Assembly (NCBI RefSeq): GCF_001730365.1
Contig: NZ_MIKB01000002.1
Span: 42,892 to 106,891 of the forward strand
Direction of reading: 5' to 3'
From: Enterococcus quebecensis
Lineage (GTDB): Bacteria > Bacillota > Bacilli > Lactobacillales > Enterococcaceae
DNA length: 64,000 bases
Shown: positions 48,872 through 58,604 of the stretch, piece by piece
Numbering within the stretch: position 1 is the first letter of the stretch
How the letters are laid out: each line of letters opens with the position of its first letter
Notes under the pieces: generated by a model
What the model was told of the DNA's origin: nothing
Databases searched by the model: none
Seen by the model: the letters and a program-made list of their open reading frames with translations, nothing else
Program-made: the position numbers and the translations under genes

Positions 48872-49174
48872 TTAGTTAGCTGAGATAATTTCTTGTGCTT
48901 TTTTAAAAACTTTTTCTCCATTCATCATGCCGTAATCCATCATCTCAATGACTAAAACAGGAATTTCTGGATACTCTCTTTTCACATCGTCTTGCTGGTA
49001 ACCTACTTGTGGTCCTAATAAAATAATATCTGAGCCTGCGACTCTTTCTTCTAATTCACTTAATCCGCATGCTGAAATATCTGCTTCAATTCCTTGTGAA
49101 GATGCATACTCCTCCATTTTTTTTACTAACATTCCTGTAGACATTCCACCTGCACATGCTAATGTAATTTTCAT
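48872..49174 (-). CDS. celA: PTS EIIB, lactose/cellobiose family
   Basis: About 100 residues from the ATG at 49174 (AAGGTG seven bases upstream; an earlier ATG at 49192 lacks a site). Phospho-Cys in the start motif MKITLACAGGMSTGMLV, and the ILLGPQVGYQ loop are family hallmarks. Transfers phosphate from EIIA to the sugar bound by EIIC. Confidence 0.94.
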   Translation of the reverse strand: MKITLACAGGMSTGMLVKKMEEYASSQGIEADISACGLSELEERVAGSDIILLGPQVGYQQDDVKREYPEIPVLVIEMMDYGMMNGEKVFKKAQEIISAN

Positions 49175-49200
49175 TATAATCACCTTTTCCATTTTATTTT

Positions 49201-49536
49201 TTATCTGTTTTCTCTAATTAAGGTACGCAACTCCTGCATTTCTTCGTGTAAATCAATAAACTCCTTCGTAAAATCTGTTACGGTAATTGCAGCCATCATA
49301 TGATCTTGTGCGTGAGTTAAAAACATATTTGCCGACTCATCTGGATTACTGGCAAAGGTTTGTAAGATATCTGTATGGTGCTGATGAGCAATTTTCATAT
49401 TGCTCTTACTTTCCTCCAACATTTTTTTTGCAGCAACGATCTCTCCACCTTTTGCTTCTTTAATTGCATTCATTGCCAGTGATTTTGCGTTCCCGGCATA
49501 AACAATAATCTGCATTACATCTGTCTCTGAAATCAT
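49201..49536 (-). CDS. celC: PTS EIIA, lactose/cellobiose family
   Basis: 111 residues, three-helix EIIA of the lactose type. The phospho-His is in LTHAQDHMMAAIT. First gene of the operon; ribosome site AAGGAGAGG. Expression is expected to require sigma-54 and the divergent LevR-like activator. Confidence 0.94.
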   Translation of the reverse strand: MISETDVMQIIVYAGNAKSLAMNAIKEAKGGEIVAAKKMLEESKSNMKIAHQHHTDILQTFASNPDESANMFLTHAQDHMMAAITVTDFTKEFIDLHEEMQELRTLIRENR

Positions 49537-49583
49537 TCGACCCTCTCCTTTAAAACACTATTTACGTTTACATAGTTATATAA

Positions 49584-49597
49584 GCAATAAGCATGCC
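49584..49597 (-). promoter_or_regulatory. Sigma-54 (-24/-12) promoter of the cel-type operon
   Basis: Minus strand TTTGGCATGCTTATTGCTTA: GG (49597-49596), ten bases, GC (49585-49584), matching YTGGCAC-N5-TTGCW closely. It lies about 48-60 bp upstream of the EIIA start. Confidence 0.88.
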
Positions 49598-49634
49598 AAA
49601 CAGCTAATCTATTGATATAACACTGATCTGGATA

Positions 49635-49692
49635 AATGTGTTTTATTTTTCCAAATATAAAAACACATTTTAATTATCAGTTAAAACACATT
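49635..49692. promoter_or_regulatory. Upstream activating sites for the LevR-like activator
   Basis: AATGTGTTTT (49635-49644) faces AAAACACATT (49660-49669), and the latter repeats at 49683-49692. They lie 40-110 bp upstream of the sigma-54 promoter, the usual enhancer position, and between the two divergent genes. Confidence 0.65.
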
Positions 49693-49780
49693 GCAATAAA
49701 TAAAACAGGTGACTTTGACTATTTAAGATCACAACATTATACTTAGTTCATACACAATATCCATTAAAGGTGGAAAAAAA

Positions 49781-52441
49781 ATGAAACGAATTGATAAAGT
49801 AGCAGAATTACTTAGTCAGTATTCTGAGAAACAACCAGTTACTGCGAGTGAAGTCGCTGAACAACTGAAGATCACACGGGCAAATGTCAGTAGCGATTTA
49901 AATCAATTAGTCAAGCTAGGAAAAGCAAAAAAAAGTGGTACAAAACCTATTTATTTTTGCTCAACAACACCGAAAGAAAAAAAAATAAGCAATATCTTAG
50001 ATGAATTCACACAAAAAAGCCCTAGCCTGTTTCATTGTAGTGAACAGGCCAAAGCAGCTATTCTTTATCCGCCAAATGGAATGCACATCTTATTAACTGG
50101 AGAAACTGGTGTAGGAAAAAGTATGTTTGCTGAATTGATTTTCAATTATGCAAAATCGCAGAATAAGATGAAAACGCATTCTGATTTTATTACCTTCAAC
50201 TGTGCTGACTATGCGAATAATCCACAATTGTTAGTAGGTTCTATTTTTGGAGTTCTTAAAGGTGCTTATACAGGAGCAGAAAATGATCGGGTGGGACTAC
50301 TAGAAAAAGCTAACGGCGGTATTCTTTTCCTTGATGAAATTCATCGTCTTCCCCCAGAAGGTCAAGAAATGCTCTTTACATTTATTGATCGAGGAATTTA
50401 TCGTAGGCTTGGTGAAACGAACAGTGAAAGGCAAGCACAGGTACTACTCATTTGTGCAACGACAGAAGACACTTCATCGTCACTACTACAAACCTTTGTC
50501 CGAAGAATTCCTATGCGGATCGAAATTCCCAACTTAGTAGACCGAGGATTAGAAGAACGATTACATTTAATTTCAAGCTTTTTTCAAACAGAAACAAAGA
50601 AATTAAGAACGCCCATTGAGGTTTCAACAAATACGATACGTGCTTTATTAGGTTATCACTGTTCAAATAATGTAGGACAGCTAAAAGCAGACATTCAATT
50701 ACTTTGTGCAAAAGCCTACTCTCAATTTATTGCTAGACAAGAAGAAACAATTAAGATCAGCAGTTATGAACTACCTCATTACATTCGGGAAGGTCTTTAT
50801 AATGCTGAAGACCGAAAAAAAATCTGGCTGTTACTTCCTAATATGAATACCCGCTTTTTCCTATTTAATGAAGAAGAAACGACACTTTTTTTACCTAACA
50901 TTACTAAGGGAAATGATATTTACCAAATCATTGAACAAAAAATAAGTGATATGGAACGAATTGGACTTGATATTTCTCAGTCCTCTGAAATTATTGATAC
51001 AACTATCACTAATTACTATCGCTCATACAATACCGATTCCGTTGTTGACTTAACAAATCTTGAACAAATCGTTGGCTCAGAAATTGTCGCAACAGCTAAT
51101 AAAGTTTGTGAAAAAGCATCTCGCTTATTGAACTTCTATCTGTCTGATAATGTTCGATATGGTTTGGCACTTCATTTGTATAATACAATTCAGCGAGTAA
51201 AACGAGGGCAAAAAATCAACAATCCACGAATTGTCGAAATAAAAAAAGAGCATCCTCATCTTTTTGAAGCTGCTCAACATTGTCTTTCTGTTATTGAAGC
51301 TGATTTTAGTGTAAAACTTCCTGAAGACGAAGCTGGTTTTCTCGCATTATTTTTCACCTCTGAAAAAAGTCAAAGTAAAAAGAGCCAAAAGGTTGAAGTC
51401 ATTGTTGTAGCTCATGGTGAATCAACTGCAACAAGTATGGCCAATGTTGTAAACAAACTTCTTGGGGAACAAATCGCTGTGGGATTTGACATGAGTCTTG
51501 AAGAAAAACCAATCAGCGCTTTATCAAAAATTAAAAAGTATCTTTCAAACAAAGACCAGTTAAAAGACGTACTTTTACTCGTTGATATGGGTTCATTGAT
51601 TAATTTTAGTGATGATTTGGAAAAAAGTTTAAATATCAGAATCCGCTGTATTGAGTTAGTTAGCACTTTACATGTCCTAGAAGCAAGTAGAAAAGCCTCT
51701 CTAGGAAATGGGCTAAATGAAATTTATGAATCTACGATGAATATTAAAGGACTTTCTACCTACCAAAAAAAGAATGAACGTCTAAATGTCTTAAAATTAT
51801 ATATTCTTACACTATGTACTACAGGCGAAGGCTCTGCTCAACTAATAAAAAAAATGCTTTGTGATCGCTTAAATTTAAGAGGCGGTGCGTGTGAGATTGT
51901 ATCTTTACAAGTGACTGATGAAGACTTATTAGAACAAACAATTACTAATCTTAATCATACAGGAAAAATCATCTATACAATCGGTACGTTTCAACTACCC
52001 TTAGCATGCCCTCATTTTTCGATTACCGATGCATTAGATGAAACAAAGACTGAAAAAATGCAATCTCTCATTGATTATGAAATTGCCTTTGAAGGAATGA
52101 GAACGAATATTGCTACTATGTTAGTTTACGAGCAAGGTGAAAATTTGATTTCCTCTATTAGAGACTGGGTAGAAACTATGGCTTCTGAAATCAACCCTAA
52201 CCTTTCTTATGAAATAAAAGTTGGTTTAGCTTGCCATATTGTTTGTATGATTGACCGCTTAAAACAAGGAAAAGCAGTTAGCAGTTTTCCGCAAACACCC
52301 TATTTTCAAGAAAAATATGTAACTGAAATCGCCAGTGTTCAAAAAAATAGCCAAATCTTGGAAACGTACTATGCTGTTAAAATACCAAAAGATGAAATTT
52401 TTTATATCACTGCTTTTTTTATGAATGAATCATTTATTTAA
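49781..52441 (+). CDS. LevR/CelR-type sigma-54 activator with PTS domains
   Basis: 886 residues: N-terminal HTH (~1-65), sigma-54 AAA+ domain (~75-330) with Walker A GETGVGKS, the GAYTGA loop that contacts sigma-54, and Walker B GGILFLDEIHRL; PRD1 (~440-535, KEHPHLFEAAQHCL and LPEDEAGFLALFF); an EIIA-Man-like domain (VIVVAHGESTATSMANV) with its phospho-His; an EIIB-like stretch; and PRD2 (~780-886). PTS phosphorylation tunes activity. Divergent from the cel-type operon it should activate; ribosome site AAAGGTGG. Confidence 0.95.
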   Translation: MKRIDKVAELLSQYSEKQPVTASEVAEQLKITRANVSSDLNQLVKLGKAKKSGTKPIYFCSTTPKEKKISNILDEFTQKSPSLFHCSEQAKAAILYPPNGMHILLTGETGVGKSMFAELIFNYAKSQNKMKTHSDFITFNCADYANNPQLLVGSIFGVLKGAYTGAENDRVGLLEKANGGILFLDEIHRLPPEGQEMLFTFIDRGIYRRLGETNSERQAQVLLICATTEDTSSSLLQTFVRRIPMRIEIPNLVDRGLEERLHLISSFFQTETKKLRTPIEVSTNTIRALLGYHCSNNVGQLKADIQLLCAKAYSQFIARQEETIKISSYELPHYIREGLYNAEDRKKIWLLLPNMNTRFFLFNEEETTLFLPNITKGNDIYQIIEQKISDMERIGLDISQSSEIIDTTITNYYRSYNTDSVVDLTNLEQIVGSEIVATANKVCEKASRLLNFYLSDNVRYGLALHLYNTIQRVKRGQKINNPRIVEIKKEHPHLFEAAQHCLSVIEADFSVKLPEDEAGFLALFFTSEKSQSKKSQKVEVIVVAHGESTATSMANVVNKLLGEQIAVGFDMSLEEKPISALSKIKKYLSNKDQLKDVLLLVDMGSLINFSDDLEKSLNIRIRCIELVSTLHVLEASRKASLGNGLNEIYESTMNIKGLSTYQKKNERLNVLKLYILTLCTTGEGSAQLIKKMLCDRLNLRGGACEIVSLQVTDEDLLEQTITNLNHTGKIIYTIGTFQLPLACPHFSITDALDETKTEKMQSLIDYEIAFEGMRTNIATMLVYEQGENLISSIRDWVETMASEINPNLSYEIKVGLACHIVCMIDRLKQGKAVSSFPQTPYFQEKYVTEIASVQKNSQILETYYAVKIPKDEIFYITAFFMNESFI

Positions 52442-52464
52442 CAAAACAGAATATGGAATAGAAA

Positions 52465-52680
52465 TAAAAAACGGTTGGAACAGAAGCCTTACCTCTCCAA
52501 AATAAAGTAGTCACCATGCAACCACAACTCGTACCTTGTTGTGGTTTACAGCAACAAGAAGGAATTTACAAAAATTGCCAAGCATTACAGTAAACTTGTA
52601 AACTGATGATACTTGGTGTTCTTCAAATGTGAATTTTCCCTTTTTTTGTAAGAGTTTGCTTCTAGTCCCACCGTTTATTC
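52465..52680. other. Structured intergenic element with outer inverted repeat
   Basis: AAACGGTTGG.AC.AGAAGC near 52469 pairs with GCTTCTAGTCCCACCGTTT near 52655-52675. Internal stems include AACCACAAC/GTTGTGGTT (52529-52555) and a TTTACA/TGTAAA pair. No gene fits in 52442-52783. It could be a folded RNA, a complex terminator or a repeated intergenic element. Confidence 0.45.
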
Positions 52681-52783
52681 ACAGTCAGGCTATGATTTAT
52701 TTCTTTTCTATCATCCCTCTTACATTCTAATAAACTCGAAAAGATTCAAACTATACCAATCTAAGAATAGTGTAAAATAGATT

Positions 52784-53473
52784 TTAAAAGTAAGACAGAA
52801 AATTATTCAAAAAATGAAAAGCAATACTGTAACGAATGTCTTTTGTGTATAAATAAATAAAACCTAAAATCCATCCAGCTGAGGCATACACTAACAAATT
52901 TAATGATATGTTTTGCTCATGTAATAATCCAAAGACCAAACCTGATACCAAAACAACCAATAGATTATTGCTCTTACTATTTTTTGTAAAAAAGTAATTA
53001 AAAAATATTCCTCTAAAAATCAACTCTTCTCCTAATGGAGCAAATATAACAATAGTAAAAAACATACTTATGGGCATAATATCAATCATCTTATTAAGTA
53101 TTTCTTGATTCTCAGGAATATTTGTCACTTCTTGATTTTCTAAGAAAGTATATACTAAATCGATCATTTGATTTAGTATTACCATTGCAATAAAAAATAA
53201 TCCTTTATTTTTCGTAAACTTATGAAACCCAAAATTTCTTGGATTATTAAGTTGTAATTGCTTTTGATACTTTTGATAGATCCAATAAAGTAACAAACAG
53301 GCTATAATTATATGAACAGTCAATAAAATTGTTTGATTATTTCTAATAAAGTTTGGATTTTCTATAAATATTTCTTCTACATAAGATAAACTCCAAACTA
53401 AAAAAATCAGACATAAAAAAACAGATTTTTTTATAACACCCCTAATAACTTTTACTTTTTCTTTCAAGTACAT
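52784..53473 (-). CDS. CPBP-family intramembrane metalloprotease
   Basis: 229 residues, six to seven hydrophobic segments. The Abi/CPBP motifs are present: EExxxR (GEELIFRGIFFN), FxxxH (FGLLHEQN) and HxxxN (HFLNNFL). Members process CAAX-like or bacteriocin-related membrane substrates; some confer bacteriocin self-immunity. No bacteriocin gene is seen next to it. AGGAGG is the ribosome site. Monocistronic. Confidence 0.9.
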   Translation of the reverse strand: MYLKEKVKVIRGVIKKSVFLCLIFLVWSLSYVEEIFIENPNFIRNNQTILLTVHIIIACLLLYWIYQKYQKQLQLNNPRNFGFHKFTKNKGLFFIAMVILNQMIDLVYTFLENQEVTNIPENQEILNKMIDIMPISMFFTIVIFAPLGEELIFRGIFFNYFFTKNSKSNNLLVVLVSGLVFGLLHEQNISLNLLVYASAGWILGFIYLYTKDIRYSIAFHFLNNFLSYF

Positions 53474-53624
53474 TTCCTCCTTTTTGCTAACTTATCCCTT
53501 TGAAGTCCATATTATTCTAGCAGTTTAATACTCTTTTTACTATGTTATTTTGGTAGATTTTCTCTCCTAGCACTATTTTGGCTTAAAGAGTGAGCATTTG
53601 TTTCATATTAATCGAGTTTGACTA

Positions 53625-53657
53625 TAAAAAAAGCCCAGATGCGATTTGCTACTGGGC
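53625..53657. terminator. Hairpin terminator downstream of gntP
   Basis: GCCCAG..AGCAAA-type stem (GCCCAGATGCGATTTGCTACTGGGC on the plus strand), with T7 on the minus-strand side. Nothing else was recognised in 53474-53850 apart from a short TTAAATTTAA-rich dyad at 53830-53870. Confidence 0.75.
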
Positions 53658-53850
53658 GTTCAACTATATAAATTTTTTTACTCATAGAACAGAATCTCAG
53701 ACCTAAAAATCCGTACTTTTAAATCGTTTTCCCATTCATATCCTTTTTCTGTTACAAACTATTATTTTAATTAGTAAACTATCAGGAAGATTAAAGACAG
53801 GCTTCCCTACAATATTTATTTTGAAGCTATTTAATCTTAAATTTAATTGT

Positions 53851-55200
53851 TCAAACAATTAAATTTAAGACTAAAGCACCAATCAATCCAACAACTGAGA
53901 TAATCGACTCTAAAACAGTCCAAGTAGCGAATGTCTCTTTAATAGATAAATTGAAGTATTCTTTAAACATCCAAAATCCTGCATCATTTACATGAGAAGC
54001 TATCAAACTACCTGCTCCAGTTGCAATTACCATCAACGCTGGATTCGTTCCCGTAGTAGCCATTAAAGGTGCAGCTAAGCCAGCAGCTGTTAGAGCCGCT
54101 ACGGTTGCAGAACCCAGACAAATTCTTAAAACTGCAGCAATCACCCAACCTAAGATCAAAGGCGACAGCGTTGAATTGACGAATAATTGCGCCACATAAT
54201 CCCCAACACCCCCATCGATTAGAACCTGTTTAAAAGCACCTCCGCCCCCAATAATCAATAACATCATGGCAATTTGCTTAATTGCATCTTCTGCTGACTT
54301 CATAATTTCTGGCATTGTTTGTTTGCGACGAATGCCCATTGTGTAAATTGCAAATATTAACGATAACAGCATTGCCATACCTGGTGTGCCAATAAAAGCA
54401 ATTACTTGATCAATCATTGATGATTTTTCTGTAATTTTCCCACCTCTTACTAACTCATAACAAGTTGCAAGCGCCATCAAAATAACAGGAAACAAAGATG
54501 TTAGCGTACTAATTCCAAAACTCGGTGTTTCTTCTATGGAAAAGGCCTTTTGCTCCCCTAAAGCTGAAATATTTCCAGTACGATTAAATGCATCTGGGAC
54601 AATTTTTTTCGCTATTTTTGTATACAATGGTCCAGCAATAATACTAGTTGGAACCGCAATCACAAAACCATATAGTAAGACCATTCCAATGTTTGCTTCA
54701 TAAATTCCTGAAATTGCTGTTGGTGCTGGATGTGGCGGTAAAAAGCCATGAGTAACTGACAATGCTGCGGCCATTGGGATTCCTAAATAAAGAATTGAAA
54801 TCCCTAACTCACTAGCAATGGTAAAAACAATTGGAATTAATAACACTAGACCTACTTCAAAAAATAATGCGATTCCAATAATGAAGGAAGCAGTCAAAAC
54901 TGCAATTTGAATTTTTTTCCGACCAAATTTATTAATCAAAGTCGTTGAAATTCGATAAGCTCCACCAGAGTCTGAAACTAATTTACCTAAAATTGCTCCA
55001 AAACCAAAAACAAGTGCTAAGTGACCTAACTGACTACCGATTCCATTTTCAACAGTTGTAATAATTTGTGTTAGGGGCATTCCCAAACCGACAGCTACTA
55101 AAATAGAAACGATAACTAAAGAAACAAATGTATTTAATTTCACTTTCATAATCAAAAACAAAAGAATTAGAATGCCAAAACCTACGATTAATAATTCCAT
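53851..55200 (-). CDS. gntP: Gluconate:H+ symporter, GntP family
   Basis: 449 residues with about twelve to fourteen transmembrane helices. Family signatures: GFGAILGKLVSDSGGAYRI, HGFLPPHPAPTAISGIYEAN and SHVNDAGFWMFKEYF. Imports gluconate for phosphorylation by GntK. Last gene of the gnd-gntK-gntP unit, 25 bp after gntK. Confidence 0.95.
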   Translation of the reverse strand: MELLIVGFGILILLFLIMKVKLNTFVSLVIVSILVAVGLGMPLTQIITTVENGIGSQLGHLALVFGFGAILGKLVSDSGGAYRISTTLINKFGRKKIQIAVLTASFIIGIALFFEVGLVLLIPIVFTIASELGISILYLGIPMAAALSVTHGFLPPHPAPTAISGIYEANIGMVLLYGFVIAVPTSIIAGPLYTKIAKKIVPDAFNRTGNISALGEQKAFSIEETPSFGISTLTSLFPVILMALATCYELVRGGKITEKSSMIDQVIAFIGTPGMAMLLSLIFAIYTMGIRRKQTMPEIMKSAEDAIKQIAMMLLIIGGGGAFKQVLIDGGVGDYVAQLFVNSTLSPLILGWVIAAVLRICLGSATVAALTAAGLAAPLMATTGTNPALMVIATGAGSLIASHVNDAGFWMFKEYFNLSIKETFATWTVLESIISVVGLIGALVLNLIV

Positions 55201-55225
55201 CCATTTTCCCTCCTAATCGTTGATA

Positions 55226-56764
55226 CTACTTGGTATATTTCCGCTGAAAGTCAGCAATTGCCTGAAATTCATTTTGCAATAATCTTGTTGTTCGAATGAA
55301 GATAGGCAACAATTCACGGTAAATTGGAAAGTGAGATTCATTAGGTATATGTTGATTCGTCACACCAATCATCGCTGACACTTCTTCAAGTGATTCAATC
55401 AAGCCTAGGCTTTCCATTCCAATAACTGCGGCTCCCAAACAAGAACTTTCGTAGCTTTGCGGGATTGATACCTCTTGTTCAAAAATATCAGCTAATAACT
55501 GACGCCATAAAGCAGAACGAGCAAATCCTCCTGTTGCATGGATTCTTTCAGGGCGTTCCACCAACTCTTCCAAAATCAATAGAACTGAATATAAATTAAA
55601 AACAATTCCTTCAAGTGCTGCTCGTACCATATGTGCTCTTGTGTGTCTTGTGGTTAAACCAATAAACGAACCTTTAGCATTTGCATCCCAAAGAGGTGCC
55701 CGCTCGCCTCCTAAAAAAGGATGAAATAACAAGCCATCTGAGCCCGCTGGAATTTTCTCAGCAATTTGAGTTAAGATTTCATAACTGTCTATTTGCATTT
55801 GTTCAGCTGTAATTTTTTCTGGAGCAAATAGTTGATCTCTTACCCACCTAAAAACAATCCCTCCATTATTAACTGGTCCACCTATCACCCATTTATCCTT
55901 TGTAAGTGCGTAACAGAACGTCCTTCCTTTAGCATCTGTCACTGGCTTATCCGTCACCATCCGAACCGCCCCGCTTGTGCCAATCGTCAAAGCAAGTGTC
56001 TTTCCATCAATCGCATTAACGCCTAAATTAGATAAACAGCCATCACTTGCGCCTACGATAAAGGGGATCTCAGCTGGCAATCCTATTACTTCAGCATAAG
56101 ATTCTTTCAATGGTGTTATTTGATAATCTGTTTCAACTAATTCAGATAATTGTTTTTCTGAAATATCTAGTAGTTCCAAAACCTCATTGTCCCAGTCTAA
56201 TTTATGAATATTAAATAAACCCGTTGCCGATGCAATTGAGATATCTACTTTAAACTGACCAAATAATTTATAAAATACATACTCCTTAATGCCAATAAAG
56301 CGAGCCGTTTTTTGAAATAAATCAGGAGACTCTTCCTTTAACCATAAAATTTTACTTAGAGGGGACATCGGATGGATTGGTGTCCCAGTTCGATGATAAA
56401 TCGCCAATCCTACGGATGATTGGTTTAGTTTTTCTGCTTGATGATATGCTCTATTATCTGCCCACGTAATACAGCGCGTCAATAATTGATTTTCTTCATC
56501 TAATAAAATCAAGCTATGCATCGCACTTGAAAAAGATACTCCGCCAATTCTAGCAACCTCTGCACCACTTTTTCTAATAACAGCAGTTAAAACGTCTATG
56601 ACAGCTTCAAAAATTTCATCTGGGTCTTGTTCCGCCATATCGGGAACTTCTTGATACAAAGGATATTCTTTATTGGCGTAGCCTTTTACATTACCTTTCG
56701 TATCATACAAAACAGCTTTAGTACTTGTTGTTCCAATATCTACACCAATGACATAATCTTTCAT
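55226..56764 (-). CDS. gntK: Gluconokinase, FGGY family
   Basis: 512 residues from the ATG at 56764 (AGGTGG upstream; the longer frame to 56809 overlaps gnd without a ribosome site). FGGY motifs: N-terminal YVIGVDIGTTSTKAVLYD, then EQDPDEIFEAV, GASDGCLSNLGV, LALTIGTSGAVR and the C-terminal GGFARSALWRQLLADIF. Phosphorylates gluconate to 6-phosphogluconate, which the adjacent Gnd oxidises. Confidence 0.95.
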   Translation of the reverse strand: MKDYVIGVDIGTTSTKAVLYDTKGNVKGYANKEYPLYQEVPDMAEQDPDEIFEAVIDVLTAVIRKSGAEVARIGGVSFSSAMHSLILLDEENQLLTRCITWADNRAYHQAEKLNQSSVGLAIYHRTGTPIHPMSPLSKILWLKEESPDLFQKTARFIGIKEYVFYKLFGQFKVDISIASATGLFNIHKLDWDNEVLELLDISEKQLSELVETDYQITPLKESYAEVIGLPAEIPFIVGASDGCLSNLGVNAIDGKTLALTIGTSGAVRMVTDKPVTDAKGRTFCYALTKDKWVIGGPVNNGGIVFRWVRDQLFAPEKITAEQMQIDSYEILTQIAEKIPAGSDGLLFHPFLGGERAPLWDANAKGSFIGLTTRHTRAHMVRAALEGIVFNLYSVLLILEELVERPERIHATGGFARSALWRQLLADIFEQEVSIPQSYESSCLGAAVIGMESLGLIESLEEVSAMIGVTNQHIPNESHFPIYRELLPIFIRTTRLLQNEFQAIADFQRKYTK

Positions 56765-56774
56765 TTTTCCACCT

Positions 56775-57668
56775 CTATTTCTTTTTAACTTCATGACCAC
56801 CAAATTCATTGCGTAAGGCTGCTACAACTTTGCCACTAAATGTATCTGGATAAAGCGAACGATAACGCATCATTAAAGACATCGTAATAACTGGTGTAGC
56901 AATTTGCTGCTCTAATGATTCTTCTACTGTCCATTTTCCTTCTCCTGAGGAATACATAATTCCTTGAATTTCTTCCAAACGCTGATCTTTTTCAAAAGCC
57001 GCTTGGGTTAATTCCATCAGCCATGAACGAATAACCGATCCATTATTCCAAACTTTGGCTACTTTTTCATAGTCAAATGAAAATGGCCCATGTTCTAAAA
57101 GATCAAAGCCTTCGCCAATTGCTTGCATCATTCCGTATTCAATGCCGTTATGAACCATTTTCAAATAGTGACCGCTTCCAACTACTCCAGCATATAAATA
57201 TCCATCATCAACAGCAATATCTGCGAAAAGAGGTTCTATTTCTCTAAATGTTTTTTCATTACCGCCAATCATAAAACAGCCGCCTTCCCTAGCTCCTTTT
57301 ACTCCACCCGACGTCCCAACATCAAAGAAATAAATCTGTTTGTCTTCCATTAATTTTCCACGTAACACAGACTCCTTATAATTCGAGTTTCCCCCATCGA
57401 TAAAAACATCCTCTGGTTCAAGTAATACCATCATCTCTTGGAAAATAGCTTCTGTTGGAGCACCACTTGGCACCATTGACCAAATTATTCGCGGTTTTGG
57501 CAGCTCTTCAATCATTTTACTCAATTGATTAACAACCATAATTTCTTTTTGGTTTTCATCTAATTCAGGTAAGTTTAAGTCAAAGCCAACTACTTGATAC
57601 CCTGCATCTACAAAATTTTTTGCTAAATTGATACCCATTTTTCCCAATCCGATAATGCCAATTTTCAT
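56775..57668 (-). CDS. gnd: 6-phosphogluconate dehydrogenase, decarboxylating (short form)
   Basis: 297 residues, the short GndA/YqeC class rather than the ~470-residue enzyme. NAD(P)-binding GLGKMGINLAKN at the start, substrate-binding IDGGNSNYKES, and GSGHYLKMVHNGIEYGMMQ with catalytic Lys and Asn. Converts 6-phosphogluconate to ribulose-5-phosphate and CO2. First gene of the operon; start after AAGGAGTG. Cofactor specificity cannot be assigned from sequence alone. Confidence 0.93.
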   Translation of the reverse strand: MKIGIIGLGKMGINLAKNFVDAGYQVVGFDLNLPELDENQKEIMVVNQLSKMIEELPKPRIIWSMVPSGAPTEAIFQEMMVLLEPEDVFIDGGNSNYKESVLRGKLMEDKQIYFFDVGTSGGVKGAREGGCFMIGGNEKTFREIEPLFADIAVDDGYLYAGVVGSGHYLKMVHNGIEYGMMQAIGEGFDLLEHGPFSFDYEKVAKVWNNGSVIRSWLMELTQAAFEKDQRLEEIQGIMYSSGEGKWTVEESLEQQIATPVITMSLMMRYRSLYPDTFSGKVVAALRNEFGGHEVKKK

Positions 57669-57697
57669 AAACGTTCACTCCTTGGTTAAACTCCGAG

Positions 57698-57752
57698 ACG
57701 TCATACGTCATACGTTTATAAAAATGATAACGCTTTCTATTGATATTGTCAA
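57698..57752 (-). promoter_or_regulatory. gnt operon promoter with cre and GntR-type operator
   Basis: Minus strand: TTGACA (57752-57747), 17-bp spacer, TATCAT (57729-57724). A cre-like AGAAAGCGTTATCA (57738-57725) overlaps the -10. Downstream, ACGTCAT is repeated directly as ACGTCATACGTCATACG (57698-57714), the likely GntR operator covering the transcript start region. Confidence 0.8.
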
Positions 57753-57753
57753 C

Positions 57754-57786
57754 AAAAAAAGTATCCACCTATTTGAGGATACTTTT
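57754..57786 (-). terminator. Terminator after gntR
   Basis: Minus strand AAAAGTATCC / GGATACTTTT with a 10-nt loop and T7 tail, between gntR and the gnt operon promoter. Confidence 0.9.
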
Positions 57787-58469
57787 TAAATATTTAATTT
57801 ATCTTTATTATAACCTAAATGCCGTTTCATCGCTGTTTTGGCTGCTTCACCCTCTTTATTTTTAATTGCATTCACAATTTGTCGATGTGTTTCAATTGTT
57901 TCTTCTCTTAAACTACGATTCGTTAAACTAATAAACAATGAAATCGCAGTTTGAATAATTGGGATTAAATTGGGAACCACTAAATTTTTGCTAGATTTTG
58001 CAATGACTGAATGTAACTGAATATCTTTTTCTTCATGATTTTCATTGTTATTGATCAACTCTTCAATTTCTAGACAAATTTTTTCCATTTCTTTAACTTC
58101 ATCATATGTAGCATTTTCAGCAGCTAATTTAGCTATTTCCGGCTCGATCATCATACGAACATCCATCAAATCATGACTCAACTTTTTTTTATCCGTAATA
58201 AAGCTAAGACCAAGTGGATCTTCTGTCAAACCTGGATTCTCAGATACAAACGTTCCTTTTCCACGCTGAATCATTACTACATTGCGAGCAGCTAACAATT
58301 TGATCGCTTCTCGAATTGTTCCTCTTCCAACGTTAAGTTCACTTGCCAATTCGAATTCATTTGGTAATTTATCACCAACTTTATATTGTTGGTCTTTAAT
58401 CAGTTCTTCAATCTTACTTGCGACTTGCTGTGCTAATGACTGACCTTTTTGTTGACTGCTATCTAACAT
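57786..58469 (-). CDS. gntR: GntR/FadR-type regulator of gluconate genes
   Basis: 227 residues. N-terminal winged helix (~10-75: KVGDKLPNEFELASELNVGRGTIREAIKLLAARNVVMIQRGKGTFV) and an all-helical FCD effector domain (~85-220) with the metal/ligand-binding pattern D..MMIEPEIAKLAAE...H..I...H..I. Expected to repress the adjacent operon and to be released by gluconate or its phosphate. Separate transcript with its own terminator. Confidence 0.92.
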   Translation of the reverse strand: MLDSSQQKGQSLAQQVASKIEELIKDQQYKVGDKLPNEFELASELNVGRGTIREAIKLLAARNVVMIQRGKGTFVSENPGLTEDPLGLSFITDKKKLSHDLMDVRMMIEPEIAKLAAENATYDEVKEMEKICLEIEELINNNENHEEKDIQLHSVIAKSSKNLVVPNLIPIIQTAISLFISLTNRSLREETIETHRQIVNAIKNKEGEAAKTAMKRHLGYNKDKLNI

Positions 58470-58604
58470 CTTTATGGTCTCCTTTTGACTAGAGTTTTCA
58501 AAATCTCTAGTCCCACATTTCTTTCTATTATTGTACTCAACTCTTTGGTTTGAAGCAACATATAATAAATAAACTTCCGTAGTCTGTCTTTTGTAAAAGA
58601 AAAA

